Below are positions 12,734-23,383 of a DNA stretch of 64,000 nt, one piece after another. The translations under genes and the position numbers were made by a program. Source of the stretch: Oxytricha trifallax (taxonomy: Eukaryota; Ciliophora; Spirotrichea; Sporadotrichida; Oxytrichidae); contig ARYC01017088.1 in assembly GCA_000711775.1 (NCBI GenBank), positions 33,326-97,325 on the forward strand. The letters are read 5' to 3'. The notes below the pieces were generated by a model. It made no database searches and had not been told where the DNA came from. It worked only from the letters and a program-made list of their open reading frames with translations. The stretch's first letter is position 1; each line of letters starts with the position of its first letter.

Positions 12734-13390
12734 GCTGTATTAAACACCCTAAAATTAACGTACTATTTACTCTATAGTACTTTTAATTATAAATTAATAA
12801 TAGTCACAATTTATATTAAACTTATTATCCTTAATTACATAAACTTTATTTCGCTATTTAACATGATAAATATTTTAGGTACCCATTTTGAGAAATAGCA
12901 AAGTACTCAAATTTGAGCTCTAAAACTAATATATAATAACCCCATAAACCTCAAGCTGAGTTGATACCAATTAGTGTTTTGGCACTAGGGTGGCCCCTGG
13001 GGCCCTTTTTAGCACATTAGTTTTCAAAAAAAAGGGTTTTAGGGTATGTTTATGTTCCATGAATTAGGAAATTGACATTTTATCTAAATTTGTAAGAAAG
13101 AAAAGAACGCTCTTTAAATTAATTACTAAGAGATTTTGAATTAAAGGGGAATGGTTAATGAAAACTCCTTGAGCCAATAAAACGAAACTATTAGTCAAGG
13201 GGAAGCATTTTATTAGAGAAATGTGAAAGCAAAGCGAGGTTAATAAATCAAAATTGTAATTAATTAATAAACTTATGGAGAGCTCGTAAATAAATTAAAA
13301 CAGCACTCAAATAAACACATAAATTCCATCAAGATAATTGGAAGGACAACTAAGCAGTAAATCGGACTGGTACAACTACTTTAAATTTTA
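12734..13390. promoter_or_regulatory. Divergent intergenic region of the TBE-related element
   Basis: Non-coding gap between the starts of the zinc-finger/kinase gene (leftward) and the 22-kDa-type gene (rightward). It holds a GC-rich near-palindrome around 12985-13010 (GGTGGCCCCTGGGGCCC) and a TTAGGTACCCATTTTGAG stretch near 12875. By analogy with the other elements it is the likely site of promoters and element-specific protein-binding sites. This is inference from position. Confidence 0.35.
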
Positions 13391-13945
13391 ATGTAAAATT
13401 AAAAGTTCATATTTGACATAGGCAATATGTTCATGCCCCCTTATAAACAGTGCACCATGAGATTTATAAGGGACGTTCTCAAAGGGACCAAAATTTTAAT
13501 TAAATCGAACGAGGTAATATGGATCAATGTCCCATTCCACCCCGAGTTAAGCTTGAAGCGCATATGGGAGGAGGTCAGAGTGGATGAGGATTTAAAAAGG
13601 TAAATGAATATTTACGAGGATGTTGATGAGCTGCCTGATCGCAATTATTTTTTTGGCATTCTGGGGACCCTTAGGAATGAGTATTTGCAGAGGTTGGTTC
13701 ATGATCAATAGTAGATAAGAGTTTCAGGGACTCAAATTTAAGGGGACCAAAATTAAATTCTTATAAGCAATGAGTTTTTGGAGCAACTCTAAAAAAATCC
13801 TACTATTTCTAGTAAGTCAATAGTTTCCATAATTTTTAAAATAGGGAGAAAAGGCAAGAGCACTATCACTTTTGAAGTAGGGTTCATAAATTAGAAGAAT
13901 TACTAAAAAGAGAAAATTGAACGAAATTACATTTTCGTACTCTGA
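13391..13945 (+). CDS. 22-kDa-type protein of the TBE-related element
   Basis: An intact 184-codon frame in the ciliate code starts at ATG 13391 and stops at TGA 13943-13945, giving ~21-22 kDa. Function is unknown in the family. Homology to the corresponding genes at 19.4-20.2 and 24.4-25.2 kb is visible in order: KGTKI, then NEVIWINVPFHPELS against NEIKLIDIPNYSEIS in the TBE copies, then LPDRNYFFGILGTLRNE against LPERSFFFGVLGTLRE. The N-terminal half is shorter than in those copies. The gene runs opposite to its two neighbours, as in TBEs. ATG codons at 13427, 13433 and 13457 are alternative starts. This is the best-preserved gene of the element. Confidence 0.68.
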
Positions 13946-14088
13946 TTATATTAATGTCGCTAATTAGAGTTAGGAAGAACACAAATATGGGCAAGAGACA
14001 AGGAACTTAAACTAAACGCCTCAAAAAAAAAAGTTTTTTAATATATGACTTTTCTTCACAATTAATTAAACAATAAACTTTAACTTAA

Positions 14089-15139
14089 TCATTCTTCTTC
14101 CAATAAGGCAACCTAACTTTGCATTTTAATTATGTGCCTTTTCTCAGTTTTAAGGCAGTCACCTTACTTTATACTTAAAAATGCGTCCCTCACTATTTAA
14201 TAGTGCATGTTATTTGAGAAATTAAAGTTCCTTTCAATTACGTCCTTTTTATACTAAAGTTTGACTCTAGAAAAAATTTCCTCAATACAGTTAAACTCTC
14301 AGGAGTAAGGGGCATTGAATATATAGCTCCACTCATTGCTCTCAATTTATTGTTTAAAAGCCCTATTGTGATGAGCACGCAAATTGTCCATAAAAAGAAT
14401 TGCCTATTTACCCTTGAATTTGGATTCAATGATTTCAAGTCCCGAAATTAGATCAGGTATTTTAATTGATTTCTCTTTAATAACGTACCCTAACAGTCCC
14501 TATTGTCCAGAGATAAAAACTAAAGCAGCCAGAGTTTTAATATTAATGCCTCCTTTTTGAACATCTTAATTTTGATAAGGTCCCGCCCAAGCTCTTAATG
14601 TTATTGCATGAGCTTGAAAATAGTTTCATCCAAATAAATTATGTTTTTCTACTGTTAGAATGCTGAAAATAGAATAGGGCACGATTAAAGCTAAGCAACC
14701 TTAATTTGTGTCATTTTAGAATCGGAAATCCTATAAGACGATTTTGATTTTTTGTATTTCACCCCATTAGAGAGATATATATTTCTTAAACTAGAAGTAG
14801 ATATCTTTGTATAGGGAAATTTACGATGGAATATTTTAGCCCTATCTGCAATTGAGTATAGTTTAAGTTCCATCAATATTTGCTGGTTTACCAAATAGTT
14901 TAATTGGTCAATCGTCAAGTTCAAAGTTTTTTCATTGTACTTTTTACGTTAAACAGGTAAGTCTTTAGGATTAATGCAAATTTTTATAATTATGTGTATA
15001 TGAAACCCAAACAATTTCCCTATTTTTTTATAACTAAAATAGGTTTGTTTAGCATTCATTGGATCTTAGCTCCAAATTAGAGTTTAAGAATTTATGTTTT
15101 AGTTTCCTGGTTAATAGAACTAGAGATATATTTATTCAT
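14089..15139 (-). pseudogene. DDE transposase of the TBE-related element (42-kDa type)
   Basis: IS630/Tc1/mariner-type transposase, about 350 codons from ATG 15139 to TGA 14089. An N-terminal helix-turn-helix-like part (YKKIGKLFGF) is followed by a basic segment ending RISDSKMTQIKVA. The catalytic triad is visible: first Asp in YLDETIFKL (~14630), second in ILFMDNLRAHH (~14380), Glu in EFNCIEEIFSRVK (~14270). The usual PYSPEFN reads PYS-TGA-EFN, an in-frame stop just before the last catalytic block. Frame changes lie near 15065 and 14610. The enzyme as encoded is inactive. Family assignment is firm from the triad and the neighbouring genes. Confidence 0.68.
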
Positions 15140-15479
15140 TTTTATTTTATTTGTATTAAATTAATAAACTTCAAATTTACTCAAAAATAATTCTTATGAA
15201 TATTTTTACGGAAGATTACACTATAATATCTACTTTTTTGTCATGTTTATAATTCTTAATTGACTATCACAAATCAATTAAGATTAGTTAAATTTAAAAG
15301 GATTTTTGAATCCTGAATCTATATAACAAAGTTCTAGAAATAGTGTAAGTTAATCATTCTAAATTTATTAAATTTTAATTATAATATAAATCGCCCTCAA
15401 CCGTCGGCACTTTTTTAAAATTGCCGACGGTTGGAAAAATTAATTATGTTTAATTTAGGTCATGATATTAATCTTGAAA

Positions 15480-17935
15480 GCTAATAGATCATTATTATAG
15501 ACAATTTAAATAAGTTTACCATGATAAGAAGTAAATAAAAATTTGCCAATCGTCTTGGATTTAATGGATTCATTAACTTCCAAGTAACACTCTGTAGCTT
15601 AACCATATTAACCCAATTGCTAGAAAATCAAAGCAGCTCAATTGTAGTCTTTGCCAGTGAAGAAACAAGGAGCAGCATGTTTAAGCATTTGGATTTATTC
15701 AAATAGGACTCCAGCGCTTTAAAAGTGCTTCTTGGCAATTGTTCTATCTTGTTTGGCCTCTTTAAGCAATTTCTTCTTTTCGATTTTAGTCAAATGCTTA
15801 AGGACCTTTGATCTCCATGACTTATTATCAGCTTCTCCCATTCTAGATTTCCCTAAGTCGGTTTATAATAAGCCAAGTATCTCTTTACTAAGTCATCATC
15901 GTTTGAGTTTTGGAAGCATTTCATTGCAGCATCATAATATTTCTTCTTGAAAAGCTTAATACCTTTAATTCTACATTCATCTTAAGTTGATCTATCATTT
16001 AGAAGTGCTCCTGACATGAATATTGATCTAACTATATCATCTAGCAACTCTGGTTGTTGAATCATTTCCTTGTTACAATAAATTAAAAAATGGATAAATT
16101 TTGAAAGATTTTATAATAACATCTACAGCACCAATTTTTTCCCAATAGTTTTAGATTGGCTTTCTTCCATGAGCAACATCATCATAGATGATTAATCTTC
16201 TCCTTGGTCTTGTGATACATACAAGAACTTAAGTTCAATACATAGCATAGAGAACTATATATAATTAATATTGATATTTTTAAACTTTCTATAGACTTCG
16301 TCTCTGTGTCTGCTCATGAAAGTTGAAGATCATCTTCATATTCTTGGTCCTCATTATGCTTCTCTGCCTCTTTAATTTATTTCATAATATTTTCAAAGTT
16401 CTCAACATTAAGACAGTCAAAGTCCTTAATTTCTTGGTTGTATTTGAGTCTTTTGACTTGTTCATAAAAAATATCGTTGAGCAGCTTCCATTCTGACTTG
16501 GTAATATCACCCAAGTGAAAAAAGTTGTACAAAATATCATCATCTAATTCAAGACCCTTTGCTTCATAAACTGAAAGACAGAGGATATTCTTAAACATGT
16601 CTGGAATCATTTCCTTTGCTAATAAGTCTCTCACGATCAAACCTAATTGCATTCATAATAAGGCGAGGCCACATTTGCATCTTTATCAAAGGTCATTTTA
16701 GTTCCAGTGAATATGGATCTCATTAGTCTGGCATCAAGAGGCATAATGATCAAAGACTTCATTCCATCCTTATCAGATTCTTCTTTCACTAATTTGTCAA
16801 TAGTTTTAGGAAAAACAGTTCAATTAATCTAACTACAGAATTTGCAAGGTCTAAAATTTTCCATGTGATCTGTAGTTCTTTGTCAATTATACGATTTTGG
16901 GTACATTAAAATCAGTTTAAGAGAAGAGATTTCTCAAATCTAAGAATCTCGCTCCAACACCCTTTGCAATTGATTAAGCGGTATCACCAGCGTAGAAGAC
17001 GTTGTGAGTGGTAAGTTTGAGTAAGGTTTGGAGAGTCTTTGGGGTTAAGTCTTGCACTTAATCAACCATTAAGTAGTCCATTTTCATTTTCTTCGTAGTC
17101 TCACCATACCACAATCTCTTTTGAATGTGATTTAGATAAAATAATTTAATTTTATATCATTTAAATAATTAATATATATTATTAGGGACATAAAATATAT
17201 TATTGTCAAATATAATAATGGAATTTTAAATTAATCATGAACTCAAATTTTGAAATTATAAAGTTTTTTTAATACAAAGATTTTATATTTTATTAATTGA
17301 CAACATCCATTAAGTTATATGCTCTTTGTTCAGCTTTCCATTTCTCATACTCCAAGAATATATAGTAATTAGCATTTTTCTCATTCGTAGTCAAGAAATC
17401 CTAGCCTTCATCTTTAACATAAGAATTTCTTGGTAAATATCCCATATAATATTTGCAGCTCTCCATACCTCCCTTTATAGATGAGTAAATTTCAGTCCAC
17501 ACTAAACTTGGAGAGATTTCTTCATTTTCTTTCTAGTACCAATTTTAGGCCAGAATTTTGATTCATATGTATCGTAATCATCCTCGAAAGATTATTATTA
17601 TCTCTCTAAATGGTACTTTTCATGAGATCTATTGAGAAAGTAACCCACAAGCTTTGTATCTTGGCCAGATTTTTGGGCTGTTTACTTGCTCTATTCATTT
17701 ATCTTAACAAATTTTCTATCATCTCCTTCTTCATCTTCTGCAAATTCATCGTTAATTTCAGCTTATTTGTCTATTTTTTAGTAACTCCTTGCCAAACTAA
17801 GCAATTTACTCATCATTGTCAATGTTTTTTTTCTTTGTAGTATTGTAGAATACATTCAATTTTGGGGAATTAGAATTTGCTAAAATAATTATAAATCAAA
17901 ATATTGGCAGTTAAAGTTAGTCAATTTAAATGATC
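15480..17935 (-). pseudogene. UvrD/TRANK1-like helicase gene, central motor part
   Basis: The minus strand carries the middle of a large SF1 helicase. In order: FVKINEQ and FEDDYDTYESKFWPKIG (~17700-17540); ISPSLVWTEIYSSIKGG (~17520); motif II region YLMVDQVQDLTPKTL (~17080), where the usual DExQD Glu is a TAA-encoded Gln; motif III-like YAGDTAQSIAKGVGARFLDL (~16990); LTKNYRSHGKF (~16880); VYEAKGLELDDDILYNFF (~16560); motif VI ITRPRRRLIIYDD (~16200); and TPR-like AAPCFFTGKDYNQAALIF / QQLGQYGQATECYLEVNE (~15680-15570). ATP-dependent nucleic-acid unwinding is the family activity. An AT-rich spacer (~17110-17290) and several one-base frame changes interrupt it. Family confidence is high; integrity is doubtful. 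Confidence 0.78.
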
Positions 17936-17941
17936 TTGGGC

Positions 17942-18140
17942 TAGGGAATTAAAAGTTAGCTAAATTTTAATACTGGCGCTACTATTTCATAGCATTCCTG
18001 GAGCGAGATAACTCGACTTTAATGTGAAGGTATAATTTAATGAATTAAGATGAGTTTAATTAAAGTCGAGTTATCTCGCTCCAGGGATGCTATGAAATAG
18101 TAGCGCGAGTATTAAAATTTAGCTAACTTTTAATTCCCTA
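17942..18140. repeat. Palindromic element, 80-bp arms
   Basis: Arms 17942-18021 and 18061-18140 are nearly perfect inverted copies around a ~39-bp AT-rich loop. The inner ends of the arms contain AGCGAGATAACTCGACTT, which is also at the inner ends of the palindrome at 36.67-37.09 kb. It sits inside the helicase gene, 67 bp from the left end of a TBE. Likely a small foldback/MITE or an eliminated segment. Confidence 0.8.
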
Positions 18141-18366
18141 TCGAATGTCCAAGAAGATCATTTTCTCTTTCAAAAGTGGTTGATCATTATGACTCCTTAG
18201 ATTAATCCAAAACCCCAAAACCCTTTCAGTAGTTTGATTAAATTTTGATTGATAAAAGTAGACTATTAAGGCATACTTTATTAGGGTTTTAATTGGGTTT
18301 ATGTTGGGGTTTTATGTTTAAATATTAGTAATTTAAGTGAGTATATGCGAGGTTTGGGCTCAGTTT

Positions 18367-19392
18367 ATGACAGTTAGTATATAGATTTATTGTTTAAGTT
18401 GCGTTATGGTGCGATGATTACAGTGAGCAACTCAAACCTATTCTAAATTGTACATCAATTGCAAGACTGCTCCATAAATCTCCTGCAACTGTGAGGTCTC
18501 ACTGTCTATAATTATTGAATTTAAAGAGATAGCAGCTAAACTCTAAGCCTAAAAGACCTCTAAAATTTTATCAGCATCATATCGATTATCTCATTAATGA
18601 TAAAACTTTTAAATACTGGGCTCACTTCTCTCTGGCTTAGAGAGCTGTGATGTTTCATCGCCAATTTCCTGAGCTTCATATCTCTGCTTAATCTATAGCG
18701 AACATATATAAAAAAACGGAATATCTTACAAGACAGTCAATCGCATTAAGATAGTGATTGACTTTAATGTTCCATTTTACAAGGATAATTTAAATTATAT
18801 ATTCAATTAAATGCAGAGGGCTATTACTAATAACATTAAGTTCATAAACGCTGATGAGGCAGTATTCACGTTTAATACCTTCATATCAAGGTCTTGGTAT
18901 AAAAGATATAGCAATATTGAAGTATAAGATTAAAAGATTAAGGTTTAAACTCATGCTATACTTAGTGGAATAAGCGAAGATAATGGCCTCGAGACTTATG
19001 TTATCCACCCTCGCTCAATAAAGACCGAATAATATATAAAGTTCTTGTAATAACTCAGAGATAAGTACGCGGAAGAAGAGATTATTCTGTTTGTAGATAA
19101 CTTATCTGTCCACAAAACTAAAGACACAAGGAAGCAATATGAAAGGCTTAACATAACACCTGTATTTAATGTTCCATACAGTCCTCAGTTCAATGGAATT
19201 AAATTATATAGGGGCCTATTAAAAGGCCACTACAAGAAACTTCTGCTTTATCACTTGATGCACGATCTGAAGATAGATACAATCGATTTTATTTAGAGTG
19301 CTGCTAAGAGAGTCAGCGATGATAAAGCTTAAGTATGCGCAAGAGAAGGGAGATTTTGTTTATATAAATAAGTATTAGATTTAAACGAATGA
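18367..19392 (+). pseudogene. TBE A DDE transposase (42-kDa type)
   Basis: Frame from ATG 18367 to TGA 19390-19392, about 340 codons, IS630/Tc1-like. The N-terminal half has a helix-turn-helix-like segment (YSEQLKPILNCTSIARLLHK) and FSLAQRAVMFHRQFPELHIS. The catalytic part has NADEAVFTF (first Asp, ~18850) and ILFVDNLSVHK (second Asp, ~19095). The last catalytic block, which in TBE B reads NGIELYW, reads NGIKLYR here (~19195): the catalytic Glu is Lys. One-base frame changes occur near 18425 and 18715. Frame break plus lost Glu argue this copy cannot make active transposase. The closely similar copy at 23.4 kb supports the identification. Confidence 0.8.
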
Positions 19393-19398
19393 ATAAGT

Positions 19399-20175
19399 TC
19401 ACATATTAAATTTTCCCGTGAATGGATTTGGCTTCTCTTTCTTTTCTTCCTCATAAGGCTTGCTTGGGCCCATTTTTCTCCTCTTAATGCCGGCTCCTGC
19501 ATCTATGTTCATCTCGTCTGGCTTTTAGAAATCTTTGAAGAGTCTCTTACTCAATTCATGCTTTACTTGTGACTATTCTCTCTGTTAAATTTGCTGCGCA
19601 CTTTCATCAAGTAGATAGCAGTTCCAGGTTTTTCTATAAAATTAGAAGGATAAGCTTACTTGAGATGAATGGGTGCTTCTGTAGTTCCTAGAGCTAGGTG
19701 TCGCTTATTTTTATTCCTTGCTTCTCTTTTTCTTCAGGAGAGATGCTGTAGCGTTTCTTGTGAGCTTCTTAAATTACTCAGGTTTCAGAGTTCCAAGGAC
19801 ACCAAAGAAGAAATTTCTCTCTGGCAACTTATTAGAGAGTTATAGCTTTGATGGAAGGTAGAGAGCAAAATCTGGATCACTTATAGCATCATCATAGAGA
19901 TTTGTTACTGATATTTCAGGGTAGTTAGGCAACTCTATCATCTTTATTTCATTATTCTTAAATGCTTTTTTCTCTTCGCTTAGCAATGCTTTTAAGAACG
20001 AGATTTTTGTTCCTTCCTGAGTTGCCAAGAACAATCCAACTATGGTTAATTTATTAGTATTAGTTAAAAGTTTACCTTGCTAAACCAAGTACCAATAGAG
20101 GTCCTCTTTACTTCGAAATTTTCCTATTAAATCTTGAGATTAAATTCTCTTCATTGCATCATTCATAGACTCCAT
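19399..20175 (-). CDS. TBE A 22-kDa-type protein
   Basis: Uninterrupted 258-codon frame in the ciliate code, ATG 20175 to TGA 19399, oppositely oriented between transposase and zinc-finger/kinase genes. Recognisable blocks shared with TBE B: FRSKEDLYWYL, TIVGLFLATQEGTKISFLKA, NEIKMIELPNYPEIS and LPERNFFFGVLGTL. The C-terminal third is basic and Ser/Gln-rich and ends in a Lys-rich tail. An in-frame ATG 54 bp upstream (20229) could add 18 residues, but TBE B lacks that frame, so the MESM start is preferred. No enzymatic motif seen; function unknown. This is the only intact gene of TBE A, which may point to selection or chance survival. Confidence 0.75.
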
Positions 20176-20260
20176 CTTGCTTCCTCTTTCAGAAACGTTA
20201 ATGAAATTTAAAAAATTATGGATATCCATTCTAAGTTTATTAAAATCTTACTAAGGTAAA

Positions 20261-21167
20261 ATTTTTGAAATCGAAGTCAGTTCATTTTCTTGAAATACAA
20301 AAACGTAATGTATATTAAAATCGAAGCAATTAAAAAACATTCTTAAAGTAAAAGTAATTTGTGTTATTTTGTAAATCCACTCTTACAGTCGTTATCTATT
20401 CGAATATTGTCACCAATCGGTAGTATACTAACTTCTTAGATGTATGCGTCCACGAGCATCTCGGTTTTATCACTTTCCAACTAGTTTATTAGTACACTTC
20501 CGGATTTTTGTGAGAATATCGTGTTCATCTACCGAACTTTTGTTAATAACAGTATACTGTTCTTCAACACACACTTCTGTAAAAAAACAGAATCGCAATT
20601 ATATGAAATTTTTTTCATATATAAATTGTTGGTGCAGCTAGATATCTACCTTATTATTCATGAATATTTCACTTTTTGCTAAAATGTTTCTGCTTTTGCA
20701 GAAACTTATTTCTTTACAGAGAATTAATATTTGTTGAGAGTGTTTTAATTTAGCAAAAAGTGAAATATTCATGAATAATAAGGTAGATATCTAGCTGCAC
20801 CAACAATTTATATATGAAAAAAATTTCATATAATTGCGATTCTGTTTTTGTACAGAAGTGTGTGTTGAAGAACAGTATACTGTTATTAACAAAAGTTCGG
20901 TAGATGAACACGATATTCTCACAAAAATCCGGAAGTGGTACTAATAAACTAGTTGGAAAGTGATAAAACCGAGATGCTCGTGGACGCATACATCTAAGAA
21001 GTTAGTATACTACCGATTGGTGACAATATTCGAATAGATAACGACTGTAAGAGTGGATTTACAAAATAACACAAATTACTTTTACTTTAAGAATGTTTTT
21101 TAATTGCTTCGATTTTAATATACATTACGTTTTTGTATTTCAGAAAGATGACTTCGATTTCAAAAAT
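20261..21167. mobile_element. Foldback element inserted in TBE A, ~420-bp arms
   Basis: Arms 20261-20683 and 20748-21167 are near-perfect inverted repeats, so both strands appear to encode the same short peptide (MRPRASRFYHF...). The ~64-bp centre contains a small hairpin (CTGCTTTTGCAG). Outer ends read ATTTTTGAAATCGAAGTCA on the left and its complement on the right. It lies between the 22-kDa gene and the zinc-finger/kinase gene of TBE A and is absent from the same place in TBE B, so it inserted after the TBE. No transposase of its own. Confidence 0.85.
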
Positions 21168-21169
21168 CA

Positions 21170-21657
21170 CTACTAAATAGGAGAACTTACTGGAGGTCAA
21201 CCTTGAAAAGATATGAGGAGAAGCATTTAAAAACTTGCTCCAAGTTTCACACATTGATTTCCATTTTATCAATCTATCTCCATTAAATTGCTACTAATAA
21301 TTTTTAATTATTTTAGGAGGTCCTCCAAATTAAGTTCAAACTTTATTAGGAGTTGAATTTAAGGTTAAAACTTAATTAGGAGCATATTAAATTAAAAAAT
21401 GTTTAATAATTTTACCTCCAAATTAAGTTCAAACCTGATTTGGAGGACCTCTTAGAGAAACAAAACTTCATTAGGAGTATTTTAATTTACTAAAATGTAT
21501 AAAATTCTCATAAAATATCTCAAAACAAAATCTTTTATGGTAGTTTAATTTTCTTACCTCTCATCAAAGAATCTACCAGAGAGTCTAATACTCTACAATT
21601 ATACTATATCATGGTCGATATTATCATTATTATAATAAAATTTATCAGCAAACTAAA
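21170..21657. promoter_or_regulatory. TBE A divergent promoter region with GGAGG/CCTCC repeats
   Basis: The region upstream of the zinc-finger/kinase gene holds repeated sites. A perfect palindrome GGAGGTCCTCC at ~21317 is followed by AAATTAAGTTCAAAC. A second copy of CCTCCAAATTAAGTTCAAAC at ~21415 is followed by an inverted GGAGGACCTC. TTAGGAG occurs several times between ~21340 and 21480. The same framework in TBE B carries GGTACC/AGTACC instead. A conserved block with AGGAGGTCAAC at ~21195 is shared with TBE B and the deleted TBE. Role as protein-binding sites or promoter is inferred. Confidence 0.5.
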
Positions 21658-23080
21658 ATGAGCGCTAACCTGTTAAGAAGAGCGTCATTACTTGGGTAAA
21701 GTCAATAAAAGTTATCATTCAGAGACGCTTGTACTCAGTGGGAGACTACTAATGACAACTTTGACTAGTCTAGCTTTGAGATTTAAATATAAATTAAGTA
21801 GGAGGTTATCAAAGAAGCTGTGCAAATTGAGGAGGAGGTTAAACAACCCGCCATAGAGCATTAATAAATACCAGCCAAAGTTGACTATTAATGCAAAGAA
21901 TGCAATAAAGTTTTCCCTTACAAGTCAACTTATAAGAGACACTTGAGAGATATACACAACGATATGCCAAGGTTATATCTAAAGCATTCAAAGAAAGATG
22001 GGAAGTACGTCTGTGAGTTCTGTGAGAAGCCATATTCTCATACTAGAGACCTCAAAGTGAACTCAAGGAAAAAGCATAATCAAAGTTTTGTCTTTATTCA
22101 TGAACCTACAGGGAATAGATTCCTCTAAAAAAGAAGTCAAGAAACCCAGTGGAGTCTCTTAGAGTTGAAGTGTAGAAGTAAGTCAAAATGAAGAAAGCAG
22201 TCAAGAACTTTCCAGTCTCTAAGATCAATAAGATCTTGGTTAAGATAGAGGCAATGAAGATTCCTATATTAAAAATTATTGACTTAGATTCTTTCCTAGA
22301 AAGCTACCTTACTCTTGAAGATAAAATAGAGAAGAGAGTCATAACTGACGAATAATATGCTTACAAGATAAATCCTTTCAATTACTTCCTTGCTGATGAC
22401 AAGTTCCAAATGGAATTTGCTAATGAGTATTATGCTCTTTAAAAGGCAAAGTTAAATAAGTGCAGGCATATCATCTAGCTTTATGCTATTTAACTTGGTA
22501 AAGATCATGTGTAGCCTTCAGGCTTCCTTTACTAGAAATGACTTATAGAGAATTCTTATCTGACAAAAGATGTCAGAGATAAGTTAGCTAGATAGTATAG
22601 CAGATAGTTGAGGGGATTGAAGAGCTTCACAAGCTTGGTTATGTTCATAGAGACTTAAAGCAAGAGAACATCATGATGAACTTTTAGCCTCTTAGAGTTT
22701 ATATTATTGACTTAAACAGAGCTCATAGAGTGCAAGCCTCTGCATTAGGAAATGTATACGGCACTCCTGGATATTTCCCAGAGAGAGAGGAATGGAGAGA
22801 TGGAGACACTTAATGGAGATCTGGGCTCTAGCAGTAATAATAATAGAGAGCGACATGCCAAGAAACGAATACTTTAGCTGCAGGGGTGAAAGAGATTCTA
22901 AGCAGAATAAAACAATATCTCGATAAAAATAAAATAAATGGAGGTCTCAGAGAACTTCCATACTCAACTATTATCAAGCCAAGCTAAGAGAATTAACAAA
23001 CAATAGAAACAATCAAACATCAACTAAGAAAGATAAAATTCAGAGAACTGCCACATGACTCTAAGCTTATGTTTGTGTGA
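21658..23080 (+). pseudogene. TBE A zinc-finger/kinase protein (57-kDa type)
   Basis: Starts at ATG 21658 (MSANLLRRASLLG) and ends at TGA 23078-23080. An acidic/Gln-rich lead precedes two C2H2-type fingers: CKECNKVFPYKSTYKRHLRD (complete, followed by IH) and CEFCEKPYSHTRDLKVNSRK, where the first His ligand is Asn. A linker leads to a small protein-kinase domain with HKLGYVHRDLKQEN (~22630), YIIDLNRAH in place of DFG, and GTPGYFPEREEW (~22765). Frame changes near 22190, 22545 and 22815 break the gene. Zinc fingers plus kinase suggest DNA binding coupled to phosphorylation; the real role is not known. TBE B and the element at 11-15 kb carry homologs. Confidence 0.72.
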
Positions 23081-23383
23081 AATATTTTAAAAAACTCGCT
23101 TGTTATACTCACTTAAATTACTAATATTTAAACATTAAACCCCAACATAAGCCCTATTAAAACCCTAATAAAGTATGCCTTAATAGTCTACTTTTATCAA
23201 TCAAAACTCAATCAAACTACTGAAAAGGTTTTGGGGTTTTGATTCAAAACCCCAAAACCTCTTAGTGAGGTTTATAAGTGCTTTGATTTGTAGGGTATAG
23301 TTGGGGTCTTATTGGGGTTAGTAGAGAAATTTGGTCGAATTGCAAAATGAGAAATAGAAATTAGCGAAATTAAGGGTCTATTT

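Larger units (their letters stand above)
10965..15440 (-). mobile_element. TBE-related transposon without telomeric ends, hairpin termini
   Basis: A ~4.5-kb element carries the same three genes in the same relative arrangement as the TBEs further right: transposase, oppositely oriented 22-kDa-type gene, zinc-finger/kinase gene. Each end has a small hairpin with the stem CAACCGTCGGCA / TGCCGACGGTTG (10971-11006 and 15398-15433). Inward, both ends share inverted copies of AGGATTCAAAAATCCT and AAGAATTATTTTTGAG (11090-11205 and 15180-15315), giving an imperfect terminal inverted repeat of ~220-260 bp. No C4A4 repeat is present. It lies between two coding blocks of the helicase gene, in the TPR-like region. 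Exact ends and target duplication are not resolved. Confidence 0.68.
18207..23241 (+). mobile_element. TBE transposon A, with long terminal inverted repeats
   Basis: Both ends carry C4A4-type repeats (CCAAAACCCCAAAACCC at the left, the complement at the right) followed by near-identical ~145-bp inverted repeats (18207-18350; 23097-23241) that include AGTAGACTATTAAGGCATAC. Inside are a plus-strand DDE transposase, a minus-strand 22-kDa-type gene and a plus-strand zinc-finger/kinase gene, the TBE gene set. A ~0.9-kb foldback (20261-21167) is inserted in the intergenic region. The right end abuts TBE B with only ATT between them. It lies in the helicase gene and would have to be removed for that gene to be continuous. 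Confidence 0.9.

Noticed and set aside
18207..18230. C4A4 tracts as real chromosome ends or macronuclear telomeres
   Set aside because: They are followed by long inverted repeats and transposon genes, and continue into flanking sequence, as in TBE transposons.
20444..20989. Two divergent genes encoding the same small protein (MRPRASRFYHF...)
   Set aside because: The duplicate ORFs are simply the two arms of a foldback inverted repeat.
21839..22033. Minus-strand ORF at the TBE A zinc-finger region
   Set aside because: It is the complement of the clear C2H2 finger coding sequence on the plus strand.
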